Of a stretch of 5,350 bases of DNA, positions 1-5,350 are shown piece after piece (the first letter of the stretch is position 1; each line of letters opens with the position of its first letter). The notes beneath the pieces are model-generated. The model was not told where the DNA came from. It saw nothing but the letters and a program-made list of their open reading frames with translations, and did not search any database. Position numbers and translations under genes: made by a program. Source of the stretch: Desulfurococcales archaeon (lineage in GTDB: Archaea; Thermoproteota; Thermoprotei_A; Sulfolobales; Desulfurococcaceae); the NCBI GenBank assembly GCA_026985375.1, contig JALSQP010000011.1, positions 1-5,350 on the forward strand. The letters are read 5' to 3'.

Positions 1-243
1 TTCTTCTATTAGTTTTATGATATTGCAATAGACAAAGTCTACAAGTAATAAGAGACTATCACATTCGTTTTCCACACAATATTCTCTCCGTATTCTGTCC
101 ACGATCTTTTCGGCTTTCCTAAGATACTTCTCATTAAGATGATCGTTTTCTAATGAGTCGATCAAGTTTTTAAGATTTTTATAGAGTTCACTAACGTATT
201 TTGTTGCACGTTTATCCAGCAATATTTCCAAAATCACCACCAT
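1..243 (-). CDS. Hypothetical charged helical protein, N-terminal 81 residues (partial at left window edge)
   Basis: An open frame starts at ATG (243-241, read leftwards) and stays open to base 1, so the C-terminus lies outside the window. The 81 visible residues begin MVVILEILLDKRATKYVSEL. They are rich in Lys, Glu, Arg, Leu and Ile, as expected for amphipathic helices, and carry three cysteines (56, 61, 73). I do not recognise the family and see no signal peptide or membrane segment. The start is the first possible one after an in-frame TAG about 36 bases upstream. There is no clear Shine-Dalgarno site before it; GGTGGTGAT overlaps the first codons instead, so a start slightly downstream or leaderless translation is possible. 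It lies 80 bp after the stop of the DUF4392 gene on the same strand. A TATA-like TTATTAAT at about 290-300 could give it its own promoter. The reading frame is fairly sure, the function unknown. Confidence 0.6.
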   Translation of the reverse strand, partial: MVVILEILLDKRATKYVSELYKNLKNLIDSLENDHLNEKYLRKAEKIVDRIRREYCVENECDSLLLLVDFVYCNIIKLIEE

Positions 244-315
244 ATCGTTAAAGTCTTTTCCGATTAACGGTTTCCACTAGGTTCTACGTTATTTCATTAA
301 TAAGGTTTAAAATGC

Positions 316-348
316 TTGGAAAATTATAAAAAAGATAGAACGATCTTT
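316..348 (-). terminator. Possible terminator: A/T-rich hairpin plus T-tract at the 3' end of the DUF4392 gene
   Basis: Bases 331-336 (AAAGAT) and 343-348 (ATCTTT) form a perfect 6-bp inverted repeat around a 6-base loop. On the minus strand this is followed directly by TCTTTTTTATAATTTT, which spans the stop codon at 326-324. Archaeal transcription commonly ends at T-rich tracts, with or without a hairpin. The stem is weak and lies in coding sequence, so it may be chance. Confidence 0.35.
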
Positions 349-1280
349 CGGATGGTATCTACTAATTTTGCGTGAACTTGAGTGGACATTCCATCAACAC
401 CTATGAAGCCTTTTCCGCAGACTCCATCAATGGCGCCTCTCCGTATGCTTTCCTCGATCAGCATTATCTCTTCTTTCCCACTATGGATATACTCAGACTT
501 ATCATTAATTGCCAGAAGCAGTGCCTCGAGTGCATATGCCCCCCAGTTACTGACCGTCGAAACTATTACAGTATCTGTAATAGTTGACGACGCTATACCT
601 GATCTGCATGGGCACATACACATATTACCGTAGGGCACGTACTTCCTTACATCTTCTTCTATTATTCCTAGTCCGACTTCGTTTCCGCCATCACCTATAC
701 CGATCGTTTTAACATCCATCTCCCTAAAAACATCCAATAGTATCCTTGGATCGAGATGATGTTTCGTCACGTCAATACCACGCATGTTATGTATTACTCC
801 TTCCCTATTAGGTGATGGTTTCTCGATGAATATTCCAAGCCCGATGTCTCTAGAGGAAACCTCCTTGATGAGAATTTCTCTGAATAAGTACTCGTTATCA
901 ATACGGGTCAAGAACGCTATTTTTTCCATTGCGGTGCTATCCTTTAAAAGCCTCCTTATAAGATACCCCACAATCATTCTTTGTTTCTCATCATCAAGAA
1001 CTATTACTACCTCATTCGAGCCTATACTAACAAATGCTCTTGCAAGCACAGCCGCCCCTATTATCCCATCGGTCTCGGGACGATAATCCGGAGGTATGTT
1101 AAACCCTGTTATTATCATTAGCGAAGAAGTATCTGTGAGTAATCCGAGAGCATTGCTGAGAGGATCCTCTATTTTTCTCTTAAGGGCTTCGGCTAAGAAG
1201 TATATTACTCCGCGTCGGCTCAGATCATTTGCTGTGATCAATTCATTAAGAGATCCTGTTAAACTATGTAATTCTCGCAA
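324..1280 (-). CDS. D-glutamate cyclase-like C-terminal domain protein (DUF4392 family)
   Basis: A complete 318-residue protein that matches the DUF4392 family along its length. That family forms the C-terminal half of mammalian D-glutamate cyclase (DGLUCY), which turns D-glutamate into 5-oxo-D-proline; the role of stand-alone prokaryotic members is not established. Visible family motifs in order are RRGVIYFL (22-29), ITGF (57-60), ETDGIIGAAVLARA (69-82), NMRGID (165-170), GDGGNEVGLG (196-205), VSNWGAYAL (243-251) and a C-terminal VDGMSTQVH (295-303). There is no membrane segment, so it is probably cytoplasmic. The chosen start is TTG at 1280-1278. No in-frame ATG or GTG lies upstream, GGGTG (1295-1291) sits 10 bases before it, and the N-terminus aligns with the usual family beginning. 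An odd feature is the cysteine cluster CMCPC (221-225) after the glycine-rich loop. The family call is strong; D-glutamate cyclase activity is only an inference. Confidence 0.88.
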   Translation of the reverse strand: MRELHSLTGSLNELITANDLSRRGVIYFLAEALKRKIEDPLSNALGLLTDTSSLMIITGFNIPPDYRPETDGIIGAAVLARAFVSIGSNEVVIVLDDEKQRMIVGYLIRRLLKDSTAMEKIAFLTRIDNEYLFREILIKEVSSRDIGLGIFIEKPSPNREGVIHNMRGIDVTKHHLDPRILLDVFREMDVKTIGIGDGGNEVGLGIIEEDVRKYVPYGNMCMCPCRSGIASSTITDTVIVSTVSNWGAYALEALLLAINDKSEYIHSGKEEIMLIEESIRRGAIDGVCGKGFIGVDGMSTQVHAKLVDTIRKIVLSFL

Positions 1281-1317
1281 AACAGCATTGCACCCATAAG
1301 GGAAAAATAGCTTTGCG

Positions 1318-1326
1318 TATAAATAA
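1318..1326 (-). promoter_or_regulatory. TATA-like box for the DUF4392 gene
   Basis: Read on the minus strand this is TTATTTATA, a good archaeal TATA-box match. It is centred about 26 bases before position 1296, which would give a leader of about 16 bases and leave the GGGTG ribosome-binding element (1295-1291) just inside the transcript. It lies directly after the stop codon of the upstream coiled-coil gene (1330-1328), so the DUF4392 gene is probably transcribed separately at least in part. The kinase at 2918 has the same nine-base core upstream. Confidence 0.5.
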
Positions 1327-1327
1327 C

Positions 1328-1957
1328 CTAGTGTTTTTTGATCATTGCATAAAGGCTAACTATGATAGCTATAATTGCTATTACCAGCGTTAATACTACA
1401 AGTCCTAGGACGGACTGGTCGTTTATGTTGTTCTTTATCTTTGACGGTTCTTCCTGTAGCGACGATGTGCCCTTAGATAGAATATCTATATTTTTCTTCA
1501 TATTTGCCAGTTTCTGCTCTATGTTGTTAATCTTTGCCGTGTTCGCGGCAATTGAGTCCTCAATGATGTTTGGAGTGCCTGATAATTTCTCGGCTAGCTT
1601 CTCTAGCTCGGCTATTTTGTTCTCTTCGTTGCTGATCATGCTGGAGAGCTTGAATGCTAGTGATTTCGTATAATCTGTTAAGTCAGTTATTTTTGATGAT
1701 AAGTTATGGGCTATTGCTACTATTATGTATGTTGGAATAATAATCTTCTCAATTAGCTCCATGTAGATCTGTGTTAGCTCTGATAACTTCCTCGTTGATA
1801 TAATCTCTGAGACTATATCCTTGGCTTCGCCGAGGATGTAGTCATAGTAGCTGGTCAGCGATGGTGCTATTGTTTTTGCTTCTGGTTCTTGATCCTCGAG
1901 TTTCTTGAGTAGTTCTTGTGCTGATGCCTTTACGAGCATTCTACTTAATTGTTTCAC
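1328..1957 (-). CDS. Hypothetical tail-anchored coiled-coil membrane protein
   Basis: A complete 209-residue protein that I cannot place in a named family. Residues 1-65 are charged and helical. Residues 71-86 (KIIIPTYIIVAIAHNL) are mildly hydrophobic. Residues about 88-178 are a heptad-like helical stretch rich in Leu, Ile, Lys, Glu and Asn, as in a coiled coil. Residues 183-205 form one strong membrane helix (VLGLVVLTLVIAIIAIIVSL), followed by the short basic tail AMIKKH. With no signal peptide, this is the plan of a tail-anchored protein with its bulk in the cytoplasm. There is no HAMP or chemoreceptor signalling motif, and no enzyme motif. The start is uncertain: GTG at 1957 begins inside an AGGTGA motif, while an in-frame ATG at 1939 (residue 7) lies 13 bases after that motif. 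Either could be used. The DUF4392 gene follows 47 bp downstream on the same strand. Function unknown; scaffold or membrane-tether roles are guesses. Confidence 0.75.
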   Translation of the reverse strand: MKQLSRMLVKASAQELLKKLEDQEPEAKTIAPSLTSYYDYILGEAKDIVSEIISTRKLSELTQIYMELIEKIIIPTYIIVAIAHNLSSKITDLTDYTKSLAFKLSSMISNEENKIAELEKLAEKLSGTPNIIEDSIAANTAKINNIEQKLANMKKNIDILSKGTSSLQEEPSKIKNNINDQSVLGLVVLTLVIAIIAIIVSLYAMIKKH

Positions 1958-2019
1958 CTATTATTTTGCTCGTAATTGTTGGTAGGTATAGCTTGTAATA
2001 GGTTGTACCTAGAGATCTT

Positions 2020-2032
2020 ATCGTATTTAAGA
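2020..2032 (-). promoter_or_regulatory. Weak TATA-like box upstream of the tail-anchored protein gene
   Basis: Read on the minus strand, bases 2032-2020 give GTCTTAAATACGA. The A/T core CTTAAATA is a moderate archaeal TATA match. It would start transcription near 2000 and leave a leader of about 43 bases before GTG 1957. A second, poorer candidate (CTATACC, about 1984-1990) would give an almost leaderless transcript. Neither is strong. Confidence 0.3.
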
Positions 2033-2045
2033 CCCTACTTATTTG

Positions 2046-2782
2046 TTATATAAGACTCGTATCGTTGAGAACCTTTGCCTGAAGCATTAGTGATCTTACC
2101 AAATAGTTTTTCGCTTCATCAAAATTCCTTTCTCACAATGATTTCTTCCTATAGTATCTACAGCGACATGACATCTGGATCAACATATGAAGAGGAGAAA
2201 CAGAATATGAAACTAGCTCAGGATACCTGATATAGTCCGCCTCTATTTCCTCAGCTTCATACCGTATACACGGCTCTTCTATAATACCCAGCACTAGTTT
2301 TCTAACAATGGGGTTTGAGGGACATAGATGGGCCTTGTAGCCTGCTACACAATAGTAAAGGTCCTTAACGGCTAGTTATGGGTAATCTCCCGCTAGCTTA
2401 TCCCATCGCAAGACGGCAACCAATAACTGAGCTTCACACTATAACTAGTAGCTGTTTCTCTGAACTGTTTCACTACATCTTTGTCAGAATGTTGAATAGG
2501 GCCTGTACTTCTCTGGTATATCCTCATAATACTTAGGGTCTGGTCTCCGATAGACTCAGATATGTCCTATATTTATTGTTCCGATAGATTATCGTGGTTC
2601 CTGGATATGCTTGTCTTTCCTCAATATATCTTACAGATAGGCTTAGATGATTTACTCCTAGGGATTCGGCGAGAGCGAATGTTTCTTCGATGCTATGCTC
2701 TATAAAATCCCAAGCATGAATCTATAATCCTAGGATCAACTGTATCCCTCAAACACGCGTTTAGTATATATACACGCTTCAT
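2046..2782 (-). pseudogene. Decayed protein gene of unknown family (two frameshifts, five in-frame stops)
   Basis: This fills most of an otherwise gene-free 950-bp gap. On the minus strand an ATG at 2782-2780 opens MKRVYILNACLRDTVDPRII. A +1 shift near 2719-2725 continues as HAWDFIEHSIEETFALAESL and on to LSETRP. A second +1 shift near 2533-2540 continues as KYYEDIPEKYRPYSTF. The same frame then runs to a final TAA at 2048-2046, interrupted by stops at 2486-2484, 2447-2445, 2441-2439, 2378-2376 and 2135-2133. Between stops it reads as normal protein, for example QLLVAVLRWDKLAGDYP, LAVKDLYYCVAGYKAHL and FDEAKNYLVRSLMLQAKVLN. The total of 737 bp would be about 245 codons, apparently a soluble helical protein. 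The mostly helical, Tyr-rich character and ending recall archaeal HEPN- or PaREP1-like repeat-family proteins, but I see no diagnostic motif and do not assign it. That it is a relic is well supported by coding-like text in one linear order; the family is unknown. Confidence 0.65.
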
Positions 2783-2858
2783 TTTGTGTTGAATATAGTG
2801 TTTTATTGCGTGGTAAAACAATGAGGTTAATAATATTATTACGTTCTTATTCCACAAA

Positions 2859-2870
2859 TATTATTTATAG
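2859..2870 (+). promoter_or_regulatory. TATA-like box for the sugar kinase gene
   Basis: The stretch TATTATTTATAG contains TTATTTATA, the same core as the box before the DUF4392 gene. A transcript starting about 26 bases downstream, near 2890, would have a leader of about 28 bases to the GTG at 2918 and would include the GGGTG ribosome-binding element. Purine-rich CACAAA just upstream could serve as the BRE. Confidence 0.5.
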
Positions 2871-2906
2871 TAAACTCGAAGACAAATTTACTGCTAAATC
2901 CTCGAA

Positions 2907-2911
2907 GGGTG
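2907..2911 (+). promoter_or_regulatory. Ribosome-binding site that decides the kinase start
   Basis: GGGTG, within AAGGGTG, is a typical archaeal Shine-Dalgarno core. It lies six bases before GTG 2918 and overlaps the earlier in-frame GTG at 2909. This spacing favours 2918 as the true start. Confidence 0.55.
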
Positions 2912-2917
2912 CATGTT

Positions 2918-3907
2918 GTGGAAGCGAATAACATATTTTATGCATTGGGAATAGATGCTGGAGGAACACATACAAGGGCTGTCCTGATAAAACTTATGGA
3001 TAAACACCAACTGATTAAAGGTATCTCGGAGAAAGGGCCTGGCAATCCAGCGAGTATTGGCTGGGATAATGCATTAAGAAACATATTGAATGCCGCACTG
3101 GAGGCTGTGCATCGAGCCAATATATCTCCCATGGATGTCTCGGTTATAGGGATAAGCGCAGCTTATACTGGGTGGGGGAAATACATCCAAAGATACGTCG
3201 AGCACTTGAAGAAGCACTTTGTTAATGCCCATATTGATGTTTATCACGATATTTATGCATCTCTGCTTTCATGTTTCCCGAAGGGCGACGGGATAGTACT
3301 AATAATGGGTACAGGGAGCAGTTGTTTAGGTGTCCATAAGGGGAGATTGGTTCTTGTGGGTGGTTGGGGACACTTATTCGACGATAAAGCGGGCGCATAT
3401 CGTGTTGGCAGGGATGGAATTACAGCAGCTCTTGAGTATTATGATGGTAGGGGAAATGAAACTATTCTATTACAACTTCTTAAAGAATATATGGGTATAA
3501 ATGATATATATGACATAATTGATCGTATTTATTCATCAAATGATCCAAAAAGTATGATCGCGGGATTCGCACCCTATGTTGTTAAGGCTTGCAGGGAAAA
3601 TGACAAGATTGCATGTAGCATCATTTACTCCGTTGCCAAGGATGCAGTAAATCATATCTGTACGGCTGCCAAGAGACTCGGTCTCAATGGGACTATCGAA
3701 GCCAGCATTGTTGGCGGATTTTACAATGGTTCAAAAGATCTAGTAGATCATCTATTCAAGGATATAGCGTCAAGAAAAGATCTTAATATTATAGTGAAGC
3801 CTCAGCTAGTCAAACCGGTTTGTGCCGTAGTGTATCCTGGCATTGCCCGTTTAACAGGATTAGATCCGCTCGACTTAGCTCTAAGTGCACCCAATGAATG
3901 TAGATAA
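2918..3907 (+). CDS. ATP-dependent sugar kinase, BadF/BadG/N-acetylglucosamine kinase family
   Basis: A 329-residue protein of the ASKHA fold (sugar kinase/Hsp70/actin). Family members phosphorylate N-acetylglucosamine, glucosamine or other hexoses with ATP, and include archaeal broad-specificity hexokinases. Counting from GTG 2918, the phosphate-1 loop is GIDAGGTHTRAVL (11-23). The phosphate-2 region is VYHDIYASLL (108-117), with Asp111 the likely catalytic base. Next come MGTGSS (130-135) and VGGWGHLF (147-154), and the adenosine-side glycines are VGGFY (265-269). Length is normal for the family. Two departures stand out. The segment usually of DEGS(G/A)Y type is DDKAGAY here (155-161), and the C-terminal proline/Gly-Ala motif is replaced by CAVVYPGIARL. 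GTG 2909 would add three residues but overlaps the ribosome-binding site. The gene has its own promoter and converges on the DUF1667 gene with a 15-bp gap. The family is secure; the substrate cannot be read from sequence. There are no membrane segments, so it is cytoplasmic. Confidence 0.88.
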   Translation: MEANNIFYALGIDAGGTHTRAVLIKLMDKHQLIKGISEKGPGNPASIGWDNALRNILNAALEAVHRANISPMDVSVIGISAAYTGWGKYIQRYVEHLKKHFVNAHIDVYHDIYASLLSCFPKGDGIVLIMGTGSSCLGVHKGRLVLVGGWGHLFDDKAGAYRVGRDGITAALEYYDGRGNETILLQLLKEYMGINDIYDIIDRIYSSNDPKSMIAGFAPYVVKACRENDKIACSIIYSVAKDAVNHICTAAKRLGLNGTIEASIVGGFYNGSKDLVDHLFKDIASRKDLNIIVKPQLVKPVCAVVYPGIARLTGLDPLDLALSAPNECR

Positions 3908-3922
3908 TTAAAATGATGAACA

Positions 3923-4303
3923 TTATTTTTCTCTCTGTTCACGACAAGGCCTTGTAGCTATAACATCAACGCCGAGCCCTAATAGGTTCTCAACGATCTT
4001 ATCTCCTATTTTTACAGGGGCCTCAACTACTATATCAGCAAGTGCTTTTGAGGCCTCTATCATCCTAGAGAGGGGTATGGGTTTGGCTGTTTTAACGCTT
4101 ACTACTGGAAGGTCTCCACCAACGCATTTAACTATGCTCATAAGTATTCTCTCAGGATTAACCATCTCTTTCTCTACATATTGCTTGCCTAAGGGGCATG
4201 AGTATCCATTTATACTCTTTATTTTCCCATCTTCAAGCTCGACGGTTATCTCACATCCTCTTGGACACACAATACATATTATTTTCTTGACCTGCTTAGT
4301 CAC
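3923..4303 (-). CDS. DUF1667 protein, putative iron-sulfur partner of a GlpA-type dehydrogenase
   Basis: A complete 126-residue protein of the DUF1667 family. The N-terminus has CIVCPRGC (10-17), then CPLG (36-39), giving Cys10, Cys13, Cys17 and Cys36. This C-x2-C-x3-C...C pattern resembles the 4Fe-4S lobe of molybdopterin oxidoreductases, so metal or cluster binding is likely but not proven. Two further cysteines are at 60 and 120. In other organisms the family is typically encoded right after an NAD(P)/FAD oxidoreductase and a GlpA-like glycerol-3-phosphate dehydrogenase, suggesting an electron-transfer role in glycerol-3-phosphate oxidation. Here the oxidoreductase gene overlaps its start by 8 bp. 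The start is GTG 4303-4301, with GGTGA (4313-4309) six bases before it; that ribosome-binding site lies inside the last codons of the oxidoreductase, so translation is probably coupled. There is no membrane segment. Confidence 0.87.
   Translation of the reverse strand: MTKQVKKIICIVCPRGCEITVELEDGKIKSINGYSCPLGKQYVEKEMVNPERILMSIVKCVGGDLPVVSVKTAKPIPLSRMIEASKALADIVVEAPVKIGDKIVENLLGLGVDVIATRPCREQREK
3926..3935 (+). terminator. Possible T-rich terminator for the sugar kinase
   Basis: TTTTTCTCTC begins 19 bases after the kinase stop, on its coding strand. Archaeal RNA polymerase ends readily at such pyrimidine tracts. It also encodes the last codons of the convergent DUF1667 gene, so the base run is partly explained by Lys/Glu codons on the other strand. 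Confidence 0.35.
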
Positions 4304-5350
4304 GGGGTATCACCTCTACTGTCATTGTATTGGTCTCGAGCGATCTGAGCTTGTCTAGCCTTATCTTCTGGCGTATCATTATGCTCGGCAAGACCTTGAG
4401 CTGGGGAATCCTTAAACCTATTTCCTTGAAGCTCAGCCAAACATTATCCTCAGGCCTTGCAACCCGCCCATAGAATAAGGCATCGCTCGTCAGTGTTAGC
4501 ATTTGGGGTACGATTAGCCTCATGTTCCTACCTAAAACAATCCTGATAGGCTTCTTTATCTTAATGCCTTTCTCGCAGACATACTTGGTGGCAGCTAGTG
4601 CGGCTATTTCTCCTTGTTCGACGGCATAGTCTACATAGTCGTTTATTATCAGTGCATTCCCTGCAACAAAAACGCCTGGAATGGTTGTCTCAAAATATTC
4701 GTTGACGATGGGCCCTTTAGTCCTTGGATCCGTCTGTGCTCCTAGAATCTCTAGGAGTTTTGTCCGTGGCTTTAGTCCGGCTGCTATGACTATCGTGTCA
4801 CACTCTATTTCCTTTTCAGTCCCTTGTACAGGCTTGAAGCTTTCGTCCACTTTGACCACTACCGCGGATGATACTCTTCCATTACGTTGTTTAACCGAGA
4901 TAACCATGTGGCTTAGCAGGAGCGGTATTCCATAGTCTTTGAGACATTGTTGGACGTTCCTCATTAACCCGCTGGGATAAGGTAGTATCTCAACTACTCC
5001 AACTACTTCTGCTCCTTCGATAACAAATCTTCTGGCCATTATGAGCCCTACATCGCCGCTTCCCACGATCAATATTCTCTTGCCCGGCATGACACCATAC
5101 ATATCCATGAGCGTCTGTGCCTCCCCAGCAGTCATTATCCCTGCTGGGTTTGGCCCGGTTATCCCTATCTCGTACCTGGTTCTCTCTCTTGCCCCAGCCG
5201 CGTAGATTATTGTCTTCGTTCTAACCATCTCTGTGCCGTACGGTGTTATAATCTCTAGCTTTTTCTCCATTGCAGAGACATATTTGGCCATGTTAACATA
5301 AGATTTAACAGTGTAGTCAATATCCGTTGATAATAGTTTATCTATGAACC
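4296..5350 (-). CDS. NAD(P)/FAD-dependent oxidoreductase, partial (N-terminus beyond right edge)
   Basis: The frame is open from the right edge to TAA at 4298-4296, showing about 350 residues. An ATG at 5291 is internal: 19 sense codons before it (FIDKLLSTDIDYTVKSYVNM) join smoothly to family sequence, and the N-terminal FAD-binding GxGxxG must lie beyond base 5350. Positions below count from that ATG. IIYAAGARER (28-37) follows the first FAD subdomain. ILIVGSGDVG (73-82) is the NAD(P)-binding Rossmann loop; Glu101 at the end of the second strand (VVGVVE) suggests NAD rather than NADP. TIVIAAGLKPR (166-176) and PGVFVAGNAL (205-214), then VDYAVEQGEIAA, form the second FAD-binding region. The C-terminal 80 residues are the extra domain of the group paired with DUF1667 proteins. 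No CxxC disulfide is visible, unlike thioredoxin reductase. It probably passes electrons between a GlpA-like dehydrogenase and NAD or another carrier; that is inferred from the conserved gene pairing. Confidence 0.88.
   Translation of the reverse strand, partial: FIDKLLSTDIDYTVKSYVNMAKYVSAMEKKLEIITPYGTEMVRTKTIIYAAGARERTRYEIGITGPNPAGIMTAGEAQTLMDMYGVMPGKRILIVGSGDVGLIMARRFVIEGAEVVGVVEILPYPSGLMRNVQQCLKDYGIPLLLSHMVISVKQRNGRVSSAVVVKVDESFKPVQGTEKEIECDTIVIAAGLKPRTKLLEILGAQTDPRTKGPIVNEYFETTIPGVFVAGNALIINDYVDYAVEQGEIAALAATKYVCEKGIKIKKPIRIVLGRNMRLIVPQMLTLTSDALFYGRVARPEDNVWLSFKEIGLRIPQLKVLPSIMIRQKIRLDKLRSLETNTMTVEVIPRD

Noticed and set aside
1268..1289. ATG at 1289-1287 just before the DUF4392 start
   Set aside because: It is out of frame and meets a stop after nine codons, so it is not the gene start; a regulatory mini-ORF cannot be supported.
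372..1299. Several plus-strand open frames (372-587, 382-633, 784-1086, 1096-1299)
   Set aside because: They lie opposite the DUF4392 gene, whose motifs fix the minus strand as coding; their translations resemble no family.
1362..1673. Plus-strand frame of 103 codons with Phe- and Ser-rich hydrophobic text
   Set aside because: It is the antisense reading of the coiled-coil gene; runs of Glu/Lys codons give Phe/Ser/Leu on the other strand.
2909..2917. GTG 2909 as the kinase start
   Set aside because: It overlaps the GGGTG ribosome-binding site, while GTG 2918 has it at normal spacing. Only three residues differ.
2938..3132. Minus-strand frame opposite the kinase N-terminus
   Set aside because: The kinase phosphate-1 loop is encoded on the plus strand at the same place.
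3913..3919. ATGATGA, a possible C box of a C/D-type guide RNA
   Set aside because: No CTGA D box follows within about 60 bases and no terminal stem is seen; it is likely chance in the intergenic gap.
4077..4935. Plus-strand frames at 4077-4358 and 4681-4935
   Set aside because: Antisense shadows of the DUF1667 and oxidoreductase genes.
1..5350. CRISPR array, tRNA, rRNA, insertion sequence or attachment site
   Set aside because: No regularly spaced repeats, no tRNA-like cloverleaf, no transposase motifs and no flanking direct repeats were seen when reading both strands.

Overview
The window looks like chromosome from a hyperthermophilic archaeon, most likely a Thermoproteota (Crenarchaeota) member of Desulfurococcales type. 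The support is indirect. The DNA is AT-rich (about 40% G+C by eye), Arg codons are mostly AGA/AGG and Ile often ATA, genes sit close together, and starts are often GTG or TTG. Translation signals are of the GGTGA type, and A/T-only TATA-like boxes lie about 40-50 bp before starts. No species can be named from the sequence alone.

Layout, left to right. (1) 1-243, minus: the 5' part of an unrecognised charged helical protein, cut by the left edge. (2) 324-1280, minus: a full-length protein of the D-glutamate cyclase C-terminal family (DUF4392), with its own promoter in the gap behind it. (3) 1328-1957, minus: an unrecognised coiled-coil protein with a single C-terminal membrane anchor. (4) 1958-2908: no intact gene. 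Its middle, 2046-2782, reads on the minus strand as a decayed gene with two frameshifts and five in-frame stops; the right end carries the kinase promoter. (5) 2918-3907, plus: a sugar kinase of the BadF/BadG/N-acetylglucosamine kinase family. (6) 3923-4303 and 4296-5350, minus: a DUF1667 cysteine-motif protein, and an NAD(P)/FAD-dependent oxidoreductase that overlaps it by 8 bp and runs off the right edge without its N-terminal FAD motif.

The clearest functional unit is the oxidoreductase plus DUF1667 pair. In other organisms these two follow a GlpA-like FAD-dependent glycerol-3-phosphate dehydrogenase, so the missing upstream partner is probably just beyond base 5350. The convergent kinase need not belong to that pathway. 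The DUF4392 protein and the tail-anchored protein are neighbours on one strand, but the promoter between them argues against a simple operon.

I see no CRISPR array, tRNA, rRNA or insertion sequence, and no convincing new multi-gene system. The least explained items are the gene relic at 2046-2782, the tail-anchored coiled-coil protein, the Cys-rich motif in the DUF4392 protein, and an altered active-site segment in the kinase.
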